From: Alysiella sp.
Lineage (GTDB): Bacteria > Pseudomonadota > Gammaproteobacteria > Burkholderiales > Neisseriaceae
DNA length: 45,694 bases
Direction: 5' to 3'
NCBI RefSeq assembly: GCF_030525755.1
Contig: NZ_JAUNEC010000007.1
Coordinates: 1 to 45,694, forward strand
Shown here: positions 36,188 through 44,101 of the stretch, in pieces
How the letters are laid out: each line of letters begins with the position of its first letter
Position numbering within the stretch: position 1 is the stretch's first letter
Notes under the pieces: model-generated
Seen by the model: only the letters and a program-made list of their open reading frames with translations
Databases searched by the model: none
What the model was told of the DNA's origin: nothing
Program-made: the position numbers and the translations under genes

Positions 36188-36652
36188 TCACATACTGCCA
36201 TTTTGCAATTTGTCTGCCAAACGGGTACAACATTGATGGAGCAAATCGCGTGTTTCTTGGAAATTACCTGTGTACCATGGATCAGGAACATGATTGTATG
36301 TGCTGTTTTCAGGCAGCAAGTCGGTGATTTTAAATAGTTGCATGCTGGACAATGAACCAAAACGTTGCTGCATATCGCGCAAATTGTTGTCGTCCATCAC
36401 AATTAAATAATCGTAGATTTTGGGTGCGTCATTGGGAACTTTACTGCTAACAAAGTCGTTTGATGCGATGTTGAAACAATCCAAAATTTCTGCTGTACCA
36501 CAATGCATGTACTCACCATCATGCCAACCTGATGTACCTGCACTGGCACACACCACATTTAAATTGCGTTCAGCAGCAATGTGGCGAAACAGGTATTCAG
36601 CCATAGGTGAACGGCAAATATTACCCAAACAAATAAATAAAATTTTTTTCAT
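36188..36652 (-). CDS. Low-molecular-weight protein-tyrosine phosphatase
   Basis: A 154-residue enzyme with the P-loop CLGNICRS (C8 to R14) and the general-acid loop DPWYTG late in the sequence. Enzymes of this type (Wzb/Etp) often control polysaccharide export. Here it lies 187 bp upstream of the glycan flippase on the same strand, but the usual partner tyrosine kinase (Wzc) is absent from the window. A cellular role unrelated to glycans is possible. Confidence 0.9.
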   Translation of the reverse strand: MKKILFICLGNICRSPMAEYLFRHIAAERNLNVVCASAGTSGWHDGEYMHCGTAEILDCFNIASNDFVSSKVPNDAPKIYDYLIVMDDNNLRDMQQRFGSLSSMQLFKITDLLPENSTYNHVPDPWYTGNFQETRDLLHQCCTRLADKLQNGSM

Positions 36653-36672
36653 ATCATACCTTTAAAAGACAA

Positions 36673-36704
36673 ATAGGCTGCCTGAAAAGTTTCAGGCAGC
36701 CTAT
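36673..36704 (-). terminator. Inverted DUS pair after ubiE
   Basis: A perfect 15-bp stem (ATAGGCTGCCTGAAA and its complement) two bases apart at the 3' side of ubiE. Confidence 0.65.
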
Positions 36705-36713
36705 GGTATCAAT

Positions 36714-37463
36714 TCAGTATTTCACACCTTTATGCAGCGCAACAATACCCGCGCTCAAATTGTGGTAATCCACTTGGTCAAAACCAACGTCCAACATCAT
36801 TTGTTTCAGCGTTTCTTGGTCGGGGTGCATGCGAATGGACTCTGCCAAGTACTGATAGCTGTCAGCATCTTTGGCAATCAGCTTACCCATTAAAGGCAGC
36901 AATTTAAAAGAATACAAATCGTAAGCGGGTTCCAATGGCTTATACACTTTGGAAAATTCCAATACCAATAGTGTGCCACCTGATTTGAGTACGCGGTACA
37001 TTTCACTTAATGCCACATCTTTGTGCGTCATGTTGCGTAAACCGAAAGACACAGAGACCAAGTCAAAGTAATTGTCGGAAAACGGCAATTTTTCCGCATC
37101 ACACACAGCTACGGGCAAAATCATGCCTTCATTGAGCAAGCGGTCACGTCCAACGGTAAGCATAGACGAGTTGATGTCGGTTAACCACACTTCGCCTGTT
37201 TTACCTACTCGTTTTGCCCAGCCACGCGACAAATCGCCTGTACCACCTGCAATGTCCAAAACTTTACCGCCTTTTGGCACTCGCGCTGTGCTAATCGTAA
37301 AATGTTTCCAAACGCGGTGCAAGCCACCCGACATCACATCATTCATGATGTCGTAATTTTTGGCAACAGAATGAAAAACTTGAGCCACTTTGCCTGCTTT
37401 TTCACTTTCATTTACAGTTTGGTAACCAAAGTGGGTTTGTTTGTTGTTGTCTTGCTCGTTCAT
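36714..37463 (-). CDS. ubiE: Ubiquinone/menaquinone C-methyltransferase
   Basis: A 249-residue SAM-dependent methylase. VAQVFHSVAKNYDIMNDVMSGGLHRVWK is the classic UbiE N-terminal signature; DIAGGTGDLSRG is the SAM motif; SFGLRNMTHKDVALSEMYRVLKSGG follows. It methylates the quinone ring carbon in ubiquinone synthesis. It is downstream of the rhomboid and DUF971 genes on the same strand; DUF971 next to ubiE is a common pairing in beta-proteobacteria. Confidence 0.95.
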   Translation of the reverse strand: MNEQDNNKQTHFGYQTVNESEKAGKVAQVFHSVAKNYDIMNDVMSGGLHRVWKHFTISTARVPKGGKVLDIAGGTGDLSRGWAKRVGKTGEVWLTDINSSMLTVGRDRLLNEGMILPVAVCDAEKLPFSDNYFDLVSVSFGLRNMTHKDVALSEMYRVLKSGGTLLVLEFSKVYKPLEPAYDLYSFKLLPLMGKLIAKDADSYQYLAESIRMHPDQETLKQMMLDVGFDQVDYHNLSAGIVALHKGVKY

Positions 37464-37538
37464 AATGGGCTTTCTTGGGGTTTCAGGCTACCTGAAAAGG
37501 GACTGAAAATCTTGTTATTGCAAAAATGATGTGAAGCA

Positions 37539-38213
37539 TCATCTGATTTTTTTGTTGATGAGCAGTTCATACGCCAAATACAGCAAAGGCAGCGACATAA
37601 TGCCAACAAATAAACCGTTGGCGATGATGTAATGCGGTGTGAACACAAAGGCAAACACCATACCCAATACCGCACCACCCAAATGTGCAGCATGACCGTG
37701 TCTGTCCCACGGTTTAGGGTGCAACATTTGCCAAACGGAATAGGCAAAATACAACGTGGCAAATAACCATGCAGGAATGGGGATAGGTATAAAAAACAAA
37801 AAGATGCTGCTTAATGGATTAATCGCAATCGCAGCAAAAATGATGCCCGATACTGCACCCGATGCACCAATGGCGGTATAACTGGGGCGATTTTTGTAGA
37901 GCCATAGTGAAAACAGGCTACCTGCTGCCATTGCACCGAAATAGAGCACAAGAAATCCCTCAATGCCGTAAACACGTACAATAGGACGGTAGAAAAAATA
38001 CAGCGTCAGCATATTGAACAGCAGATGCATCCAATCAGCATGCAAAAAACCGCTACTGATGATGCGACGGTATTGTTTGTCACGCAAAATCGCACCAACA
38101 TGAAATTGATAACGTTGAAACACGAATTGATTGGTAAAACCAAGATAGGTGCTGATGCAGGTTATCAATATCAGAATAATGGGAATTAAGTCGTTTAAAT
38201 TGTTCAAATTCAT
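37539..38213 (-). CDS. Rhomboid-family intramembrane serine protease
   Basis: A 224-residue membrane protein with six or so helices. The catalytic Ser is in AIGASGAVSGI and the His in HGHAAHLGGAVLG; SSGFLHADWMHLLFNMLTLYFF has the family's conserved His/Asn region. It should cut membrane proteins within the bilayer; its substrate is unknown. Confidence 0.9.
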   Translation of the reverse strand: MNLNNLNDLIPIILILITCISTYLGFTNQFVFQRYQFHVGAILRDKQYRRIISSGFLHADWMHLLFNMLTLYFFYRPIVRVYGIEGFLVLYFGAMAAGSLFSLWLYKNRPSYTAIGASGAVSGIIFAAIAINPLSSIFLFFIPIPIPAWLFATLYFAYSVWQMLHPKPWDRHGHAAHLGGAVLGMVFAFVFTPHYIIANGLFVGIMSLPLLYLAYELLINKKIR

Positions 38214-38284
38214 GTTTTATTTTGAAATTTATTTTTTGTACCGAAATTTGGGTTTCAGACTGCCTGAAAAAGGTTTACTGAGTC

Positions 38285-38686
38285 TCAATGTTTGCCACAA
38301 GTTCCGCAACCGTGTACTGTTTTTTTAGCTTGATCATCAAATTCACGGCTACAAGCTGCATCATTCAGACGAGTGAGATAATCTTGCCACAAAATATCAT
38401 GCTTGATTGCCAAATTGTGCAAATAATGCCAATCGTACAAACCGCTGTCATGCCCATCAGAAAAACAGATTTTCAGGGCATAATTGCCCGCACCTACCAA
38501 GTTGGTAATTTGTACAAAGCGTTTGCCTGTTTGTAAAATTTCTTGCCCTACTCCATGTCCACGTACTTCTGCACTAGGCGAATAAACGCGCAGATATTCT
38601 GCGCTTAAATCATAAATCGCATCGGCATAAACAAGGGTTAATACATTGCGTTCTGCATTTAAACGAATTTCGTGTGGGACATTCAT
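38285..38686 (-). CDS. DUF971 domain protein
   Basis: A 133-residue protein of the DUF971 family (N-terminal domain of gamma-butyrobetaine hydroxylase-like proteins): PHEIRLNAERNVLTLVYADA, LSAEYLRVYSPSAEVRGHG, and a later GHDSGLYDWHYLHNLA. The C-terminus adds a CGTCGKH motif that could bind a metal. It lies upstream of ubiE with the rhomboid gene between. Function unknown. Confidence 0.88.
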   Translation of the reverse strand: MNVPHEIRLNAERNVLTLVYADAIYDLSAEYLRVYSPSAEVRGHGVGQEILQTGKRFVQITNLVGAGNYALKICFSDGHDSGLYDWHYLHNLAIKHDILWQDYLTRLNDAACSREFDDQAKKTVHGCGTCGKH

Positions 38687-38914
38687 GATGACAATGGTAC
38701 ATTTTTTTCAGGCAGCATTCTAACAGAAAGCGTTTAAGGCTGAAACCTTTGTAAAACCCATTTTTAAACAAACACAGGGAAAATTTCATATCCGCTATTT
38801 TCCTAATTTATTGATAAAAATAAAAATTAACTCAATCAAAAACAGAGCAGATATAAACTCTGCCATCACAAACCAAGTTTTGCAAAGGTTTCAAATTGCC
38901 TGATAAAGAAAACA

Positions 38915-38935
38915 GCAAGGACATATTTGCCTTGC
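38915..38935 (-). terminator. Hairpin after the Spy-like gene
   Basis: GCAAGG and CCTTGC flank a 9-nt loop; on the minus strand the stem is followed by TGTTTTCTTT. The rest of 38687-38974 is AT-rich and shows no gene. Confidence 0.45.
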
Positions 38936-38974
38936 CGTCTCTAATATTAAGCGCACATCAAATTGCCTAATGAA

Positions 38975-39526
38975 TCAATTGTATTTTTTATTCATCATGT
39001 TACCGTATTTTTCAATACGCTGTTTTTGTTGCGCCCAAAATTGTTTTTGCTGTTCAGGTGTCAAAACTTGAAATACTACGTGTTCGGTTTTCAACATACG
39101 TAACTCATGTTCTGCATGCTCACGCATCAAATTGGCATGTTCTTGATGACGTTGTGCAATCATTTGGCGCGCCATTTGTTCATTGAATGTTTTACCACTC
39201 AAAAGTTGCTGCTCTTGATTGAGGCGTTGCTGCATTTTGTCTTGAAGGGATTTATGATGATACATATGATGTTCAGTAGCATTATCAGTGCGACTGCTTT
39301 CTAGAATTTTTTTGATTTCGGTTTCTTGCGCTGCAGTTAAATTCAGTTTTTTATATCCATATGGCAAACCACCTTTGTGATGATGGTGCATACCATGACC
39401 ATGATGTGAATGAGCATGAGACATGGCTTGATGAGTGTACATTTTATCATGTTTATCAGAAGCAGAAGCCAGCCCTGCGCTCATTAAAGCAGCAGCCATA
39501 ACAGTAATAACAGTCAATTTATTCAT
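38975..39526 (-). CDS. Spy/CpxP-like periplasmic LTxxQ protein with His-rich N-terminus
   Basis: A 183-residue protein. A signal peptide (about 1-22, ending ASA) is followed by a His-rich stretch (SHAHSHHGHGMHHHH, about 36-50). Two LTxxQ motifs (LTAAQ near 64 and LTPEQQ near 155) and an intervening helical, charged, Gln-rich region match the Spy/CpxP family of periplasmic chaperones and metal-stress sensors. The His-rich lead is an unusual addition that suggests metal binding. It is monocistronic or shares a promoter with its neighbours. Confidence 0.82.
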   Translation of the reverse strand: MNKLTVITVMAAALMSAGLASASDKHDKMYTHQAMSHAHSHHGHGMHHHHKGGLPYGYKKLNLTAAQETEIKKILESSRTDNATEHHMYHHKSLQDKMQQRLNQEQQLLSGKTFNEQMARQMIAQRHQEHANLMREHAEHELRMLKTEHVVFQVLTPEQQKQFWAQQKQRIEKYGNMMNKKYN

Positions 39527-39707
39527 GTATTTATTCTTTCAAGGGGTTTGAAGTTGAAAATCATCGGGTGTTGTTAGAAGTCAATCATAAGCAGTTTATG
39601 CGTTAAAATGATTTTTTAATGCGTAAATATTGCTTTTATTTTGCTGTTTTTTGTTTTCTGGCTGCCTGAAAACCCAATGTTATGTGAAACAGCGTGAAAA
39701 TTAAGTC

Positions 39708-40160
39708 CTAAAATGCAAAATAAAACATACTTTTTGCCAAAAACACAATCAACAACATCTGCAATAATACCGCCCGATGAATGTATTTTGACCATGCCAC
39801 CGTTAAAGTTTGAGTTTTCATTTTGTAAATTGCCACCCCAAAATGCCCTAAAATTCCCAAAGCCAATAATAATTTTAAAGTCAGTTGCATCGAAAAACCA
39901 TTTGTAAAAGGGGCTTTCAGAACATCAATATAACGATGCAACATCACCAAACCCGATAAAAACACACCCAACACAATCCATGGCATAACCCGAACCGCAC
40001 GGCGAGCAATGGCTTTATCCGCTTCTTGACGAGTTTCGCGTGAAACCTGTTTACCATGTAAAACACCCAAAATCAAAGCTTCAAAAATCACACCGCCTAC
40101 AAAAGCAATCGCACAAAACAAATGCACAATATGAGCATAGGGATAAAGTTGGTTCATCAT
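39708..40160 (-). CDS. CopD-family integral membrane protein
   Basis: A 150-residue protein with four hydrophobic helices. AHIVHLFCAIAFVGG carries two His in the first helix; GHFGVAIYKM and KYIHRAVLLQMLL carry more. This pattern fits the CopD-like family often linked to copper uptake or resistance. The start is either of two ATGs (40160 or 40157); the open frame begins with TTG at 40163. Copper is suggested by family only. Confidence 0.72.
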   Translation of the reverse strand: MMNQLYPYAHIVHLFCAIAFVGGVIFEALILGVLHGKQVSRETRQEADKAIARRAVRVMPWIVLGVFLSGLVMLHRYIDVLKAPFTNGFSMQLTLKLLLALGILGHFGVAIYKMKTQTLTVAWSKYIHRAVLLQMLLIVFLAKSMFYFAF

Positions 40161-40226
40161 CAAATCACTTCATTCAAAACAACACAATCACGTCATTTTA
40201 AATCATGTTGCGCGGGACGTACACAA

Positions 40227-40258
40227 ACAGGCTGCCTGAAACATTTCAGGCAGCCTGT
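40227..40258 (-). terminator. Inverted DUS pair after trxA
   Basis: ACAGGCTGCCTGAAA and its complement, with a CA loop, 21 bases past the trxA stop: a stem of 15 base pairs. Confidence 0.65.
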
Positions 40259-40279
40259 GTTCACAATCATGAATACCAA

Positions 40280-40609
40280 TTAAGCAATGGATGCATCAAT
40301 AAATGATGCCAACTGATTTTTCGCCAAAGCACCTACTTTGGTGGCAACCGCTTTACCATTTTTGAACACAATTAAAGTGGGGATGCCACGCACACCAAAC
40401 TGCGCAGGCACAATTTGATTGTCATCAACATTGATTTTGGCAATTTTCACTTTACCTGCATATTCTTCTGCCAACTGGTCCAACACAGGGGCAATCATTT
40501 TGCAAGGACCGCACCATGCAGCCCAAAAATCCAATAATACAGGTAATTCTGCTTGCAATACCTCTTGCTCAAAAGAAGCATCGGTAACGTGTACAATTTT
40601 GTCGCTCAT
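40280..40609 (-). CDS. trxA: Thioredoxin
   Basis: A 109-residue thioredoxin with the redox centre WCGPC (32-36) and the cis-proline segment RGIPTLIVF. The frame extends upstream to 40702, but the ATG at 40609, seven bases after AAGGA, gives the normal length. It supplies reducing power to cytosolic enzymes. Confidence 0.96.
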   Translation of the reverse strand: MSDKIVHVTDASFEQEVLQAELPVLLDFWAAWCGPCKMIAPVLDQLAEEYAGKVKIAKINVDDNQIVPAQFGVRGIPTLIVFKNGKAVATKVGALAKNQLASFIDASIA

Positions 40610-40828
40610 TTTTGTTTCCTTCAATAAATGTGTGTTTTCAAGCAGCATAAGATATCGGTTTCGGCAACATATTGCAAGCATCATCGTTTTTTTCAATACC
40701 ACAAATTGCCCAATAATAAATCAGATAATTGTTTTTAAATAAAAATTTAAACAACAAGCAAACCATGACTGTGCAATACACCCCATTTCCGATAAAATAC
40801 CGCCCCAAAATAAACCACAGAAAGCACA

Positions 40829-41113
40829 ATGATGACACAAGAAGCGAACCAAACACAATCCTCACTCATTGAATTTCCTACTGATTTCAATCTCAAAATC
40901 ATGGGCGCACAACACCCTGATTTTGTGCCCGAAATACTCAAAGCCATTCAAACACACGCTCCCCATACCACCGAAGCCAATGTCAAACTGCGCCCCAGCT
41001 CAGGGGGAAAATTTATTGGTGCAACCGTAACAGTTCGCGCCGAAAATCAAGAACAGTTGGACAACATTTACCGTGCAGTAACCTCACATCCTATGGTTAA
41101 GGTGGTGTTTTAA
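40829..41113 (+). CDS. ybeD: YbeD family (DUF493) protein
   Basis: A 94-residue protein of the UPF0250/DUF493 family: FPTDFNLKIMGAQHPDFVPEIL, PSSGGKFIGATVTVRAENQEQLDNIYRAVTSHPMVKVVF. Its small ferredoxin-like fold is regulatory in character. The gene lies 50 bp upstream of lipB, as it does in E. coli and many others, and is linked to lipoate metabolism by this position. Two adjacent ATGs (40829 and 40832) make the start ambiguous. Confidence 0.9.
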   Translation: MMTQEANQTQSSLIEFPTDFNLKIMGAQHPDFVPEILKAIQTHAPHTTEANVKLRPSSGGKFIGATVTVRAENQEQLDNIYRAVTSHPMVKVVF

Positions 41114-41123
41114 CAATACATTT

Positions 41124-41156
41124 CTCTCCCCCTTTGGGAGAGGATTAGGGAGAGGG
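41124..41156 (+). repeat. CTCTCCC/GGGAGAG repeat that carries the lipB ribosome binding site
   Basis: A 7-bp stem (CTCTCCC at 41124-41130, GGGAGAG at 41136-41142) is followed by AGGGAGAGGG (41147-41156). The GAGGG lies seven bases before the lipB ATG and is the best Shine-Dalgarno candidate there. A similar repeat lies near 4628-4649. Confidence 0.55.
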
Positions 41157-41163
41157 AAAATTT

Positions 41164-41778
41164 ATGAAAATCAAAAAATTGGGTAGACAAGATTACCAAC
41201 CAATTTTTGATGCAATGAAACACTTCAACGACACACGCGATGACAACACCGAAGACGAATTATGGCTGGTGGAACATTATCCCGTGTTCACACAAGGTTT
41301 GGCAGGCAAACCCGAACATTTGTTGTTTCCAAGCGATATTCCTGTGGTGCAGATAGACCGTGGCGGACAAATTACCTATCACGGCTTGGGGCAACTAGTT
41401 GTTTATACGATGATTGACTTCAAACGCCGCAAACAAAGCGTGCGCCACATCGTATCCGCGCTGGAAAACGCAATTATTGCCACACTTGCCGAATACAACA
41501 TTCAGGCAGCCGCCGACCCGAAAAGACCGGGGGTCTATGTCGGCGAACGCAAAATCGCATCTTTGGGTTTACGCATTAAAAATGGTTCAGTTTATCATGG
41601 ACTTGCTTTAAATGTGAACATGGATTTGTCGCCATTTAAGCAAATCAATCCATGTGGTTATGCGGGCATGGAAATGGTACAAATCGCCGATTTGGTGCAG
41701 CCTGCACCTGAATTGGATGAAGTGGGCGACAAATTAAGCACACATTTGATGCGCGAATTGGCTTTTCAGGCAGCCTGA
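41164..41778 (+). CDS. lipB: Octanoyl-[acyl-carrier-protein]:protein octanoyltransferase
   Basis: A 204-residue enzyme that moves octanoate from acyl-carrier protein to lipoyl domains. The RGGQITYHGLGQLVVY segment, Lys130 in GERKIASLG and Cys164 in NPCGYAG are the catalytic pair of the family. lipA, which completes the cofactor, lies 2.3 kb downstream, the genes between being accessory. The last residues Gln-Ala-Ala and the TGA come from a DUS. Confidence 0.95.
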   Translation: MKIKKLGRQDYQPIFDAMKHFNDTRDDNTEDELWLVEHYPVFTQGLAGKPEHLLFPSDIPVVQIDRGGQITYHGLGQLVVYTMIDFKRRKQSVRHIVSALENAIIATLAEYNIQAAADPKRPGVYVGERKIASLGLRIKNGSVYHGLALNVNMDLSPFKQINPCGYAGMEMVQIADLVQPAPELDEVGDKLSTHLMRELAFQAA

Positions 41779-41806
41779 AAATCAAGAACATCATCAGTAA
41801 GGAGCT

Positions 41807-42450
41807 ATGATGAAAGATTATTTATTGCTGGCTATGCTGTTTGCTACCTCATTAGCCCAAGCGCAAAATTTTATTCTCAAAGACAAAACTTGGACGGCAA
41901 ACATTTAGGTTGCCCAATGCAATGAAACCTCATGCGAAGGTGCAGGCAGCATTGAATTGAATACAGGCAAACACCGTCAAACCTTTACCAGCAAAGATTT
42001 GCGTGTATTCCGCTTCACAGAAGGTCCGCCATTTCGTTTTACTGATTTTCTCAATCCTGCCAACTACAATTTTGATGGCAAAACCGACATTGCTGTTTCC
42101 CAAAGCAGCATTGGTTCTTATGGTACCACAGGCTATAAAATCCATGTGTAAACCGCATCAGGCTGGTTTATTTTAATTGATGAATTAAGCAGTTTAACTG
42201 AAACCACATGGGCTTGTCCTAAATAGATAGCAAAAACCACCTGCTCAAAATAACAAACAAATCAGACCCAACATACCGTTATGAAGCATACTACCGAGTG
42301 CGCCAAAACAAACGTCCAGCCTTAAAAGAAGTCTATTTACGCAGTGAACAAAACAGCGCAACAAGTGTAGAAATAGAAGAAAAAACATGGTGCAATGGCA
42401 AAATGTACAGCCACAAAATCTTTTATCCTACAACAAATAGTATTGTTGCA
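41807..42450 (+). pseudogene. Decayed gene for a secreted XAC2610-like protein
   Basis: A good ribosome binding site (AAGGAGCT) precedes ATG ATG and a signal peptide (MKDYLLLAMLFATSLAQA). The frame is then cut by TAG at 41906 and TAA at 42149. The reading continues coherently: GKHRQTFTSKDLRVFRFT, NPANYNFDGKTDIAV, SSIGSYGTTGYKIHV. A frameshift near 42215-42226 leads to DSKNHLLKITNKSDPTY and KEVYLRSEQNSA. The phrase FDGKTDIAV and what follows resemble XAC2610/FG-GAP-like beta-propeller proteins of unknown function. The original stop is gone; the last frame stays open into the next gene, so the 3' limit is approximate. Confidence 0.75.
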
Positions 42451-42588
42451 ACAGAAACCGTAGGTACAATGGCGGTATCCGACATCTCCCGAAAAAACCA
42501 CATGATTGGATTAAAAAATCCAACCCATGCCAGCTTTTCAGGCTGCCTGAAAGAGTTGGCATTAACATCTAAAACAGAAAGAAAAATC

Positions 42589-43338
42589 ATGACCCCAACA
42601 GGGCATACCGTTTTAATCACAGGCGGTGCAACAGGCATAGGCTTTGCCTTGGCAAAACAATTCCACGCCGCCGGCAATCAAGTGATATTGGTTGGTCGCC
42701 GTGAAGACGTTTTGCGCGAAGCACAAAGCTGGCTTTCAGGCAGCCTGAAAGCCGAACACACTCGCTGCCAAATTGCCGTTGCCGACATTGGCAATGCCCA
42801 AGACCGCGCCCGTTTGGTACAGCAATTTCCCGATGCCAATATACTCATCAACAACGCAGGCATTCAGTTTACCAAACCTTTTGACACGCAAACCGATGAC
42901 GAAATCGCGCAAGAAATCCAGACCAATCTTACCGCTCCCACGCAATTGTGCTTGGCTTTTTTGCCCATTTTACGCAACAAACCGCAAGCGGCGATTGTGA
43001 ACGTGTCATCGGGTTTGGCGATTGTCCCCAAAGAAACCTGCGCTCTGTATTGCGCCACCAAAGCAGGTTTGCACAGCTTCACACAAGTGCTACGCTGGCA
43101 GTTAGAAGCAAGCAGCGTGCGCGTATTTGAAATTCTGCCGCCCATGGTTTTGACCCCGATGTCGCAAGGCAAAGGACATGCCAATCTGAAAATTTCACCC
43201 GATGAACTGGCACAAGAATTTTGGCGCGATTTTCAACGCGACCACTATGAAATCATGGCAGGCAAAAGCAAATGGCTCTATTGGATTAACCGCATTTCGG
43301 CAACATTGGGGCAACGGATTATGCGTAAGGGTTTATAA
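42589..43338 (+). CDS. Short-chain dehydrogenase (DltE-like SDR)
   Basis: A 249-residue SDR: TGGATGIGFALA (cofactor motif), NNAGIQF, NVSSGLAIVPKETCALYCATKAG with the Ser, Tyr and Lys of the catalytic triad. The group (COG0300, DltE-like) has no settled substrate. The frame continues upstream without stop through a DUS and into the decayed gene; the ATG at 42589 is the family start. The upstream codons are probably not translated. Confidence 0.88.
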   Translation: MTPTGHTVLITGGATGIGFALAKQFHAAGNQVILVGRREDVLREAQSWLSGSLKAEHTRCQIAVADIGNAQDRARLVQQFPDANILINNAGIQFTKPFDTQTDDEIAQEIQTNLTAPTQLCLAFLPILRNKPQAAIVNVSSGLAIVPKETCALYCATKAGLHSFTQVLRWQLEASSVRVFEILPPMVLTPMSQGKGHANLKISPDELAQEFWRDFQRDHYEIMAGKSKWLYWINRISATLGQRIMRKGL

Positions 43339-43383
43339 TGCGAGCCGATTGGCACTTCAGGCTGCCTGTAAAAAATATGTAGT

Positions 43384-43439
43384 GTGCAACAAGTTGTACC
43401 GAAAATTGCAAAACTAAAGATGGTACAATAAGTTGCACC
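43384..43439. repeat. Imperfect inverted repeat related to the one at 56-73
   Basis: GTGCAACAAGTTGTACC (43384-43400) and GGTACAATAAGTTGCACC (43422-43439) are near-complementary, with a few mismatches, around a 21-nt loop. They share the GTGCAAC core of the repeat at the left edge of the window. Confidence 0.4.
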
Positions 43440-43462
43440 ATGCTGATTTCAAAAAGAAAAAA

Positions 43463-43531
43463 ATGACCACCGAAACAAAAACATTCTCATTGGACAACAT
43501 AATGGTCAGCTTTAACAGCGTTTATTTATAG
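43463..43531 (+). other. Duplicated copy of the lipA start codon region
   Basis: ATGACCACCGAAAC at 43463-43476 is identical to the first 14 bases of lipA (44102-44115). The small frame reads MTTETKTFSLDN and then ends at TAG 43529, against MTTETTNPLDN in lipA. It has no ribosome binding site and is likely a relic of a duplication. The remainder of 43339-43676 is AT-rich with no other gene that I can see. Confidence 0.5.
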
Positions 43532-43676
43532 TAATTGATTCAATTGAAATAAATACGTTTTTCTCTATCTTTTTGATGATTGGATAGACTGAAAAGAATC
43601 ATGACTAAACTAAAGTGATAAAAAACACAAAAATTACCTAATAATTGAAAAACTTTGTTTTGAGGAAATATTTTTT

Positions 43677-44048
43677 ATGCAAATCATCAAATTTAATCAT
43701 TTAAAATGGCTTTTTTTATCATTGACTTGCTTACTATCTGCTTGCCAAACCACAGCAAATCAATGTACGCCTGACGAAATTCAACCCCCAAAAGCATTAA
43801 ACCCTATCCAAGCCACTTATCCCCAAAGAGCGATTGAAAGTTATTTGGAAGGCTTGGTAACTGTGACTTTTCATGTTGATGAGAACGGTAAAGTAACACA
43901 AGCCAATATTCATCAATCCAGCAGAATTGGAGTTTTAGATAAAGCCGCGTTAGATGCAGTCCAAAAGGCTGTCTTTCAACCCGCTTTATGCAAAGGCAAA
44001 CCTATCCAATCTCGTGCTAAAATCAAGTTAATATTTAAAGTAGATTAA
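43677..44048 (+). CDS. Small TonB-like C-terminal domain lipoprotein
   Basis: A 123-residue protein with a lipoprotein signal (LTCLLSAC, Cys about 23) and a TonB C-terminal domain: YPQRAIESYLEGLVTVTFHVDENGKV, and VLDKAALDAVQKAVFQPA. It lacks the inner-membrane anchor and Pro-rich spacer of a true TonB, so energy transduction is unlikely; it may be an envelope-anchored orphan domain. GAGGAA precedes the ATG. It sits between a duplicate of the lipA start and lipA itself. Confidence 0.82.
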   Translation: MQIIKFNHLKWLFLSLTCLLSACQTTANQCTPDEIQPPKALNPIQATYPQRAIESYLEGLVTVTFHVDENGKVTQANIHQSSRIGVLDKAALDAVQKAVFQPALCKGKPIQSRAKIKLIFKVD

Positions 44049-44101
44049 GCCCAATAACCTGAAAACCATTTCCATCTGATTCAAAATAAAGAGTTAATCG
44101 A

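Noticed and set aside
42298..43338. A single 346-residue protein with the SDR at its C-terminus
   Set aside because: The first 97 codons belong to the decayed gene upstream and include a translated DUS; the SDR family starts at 42589.
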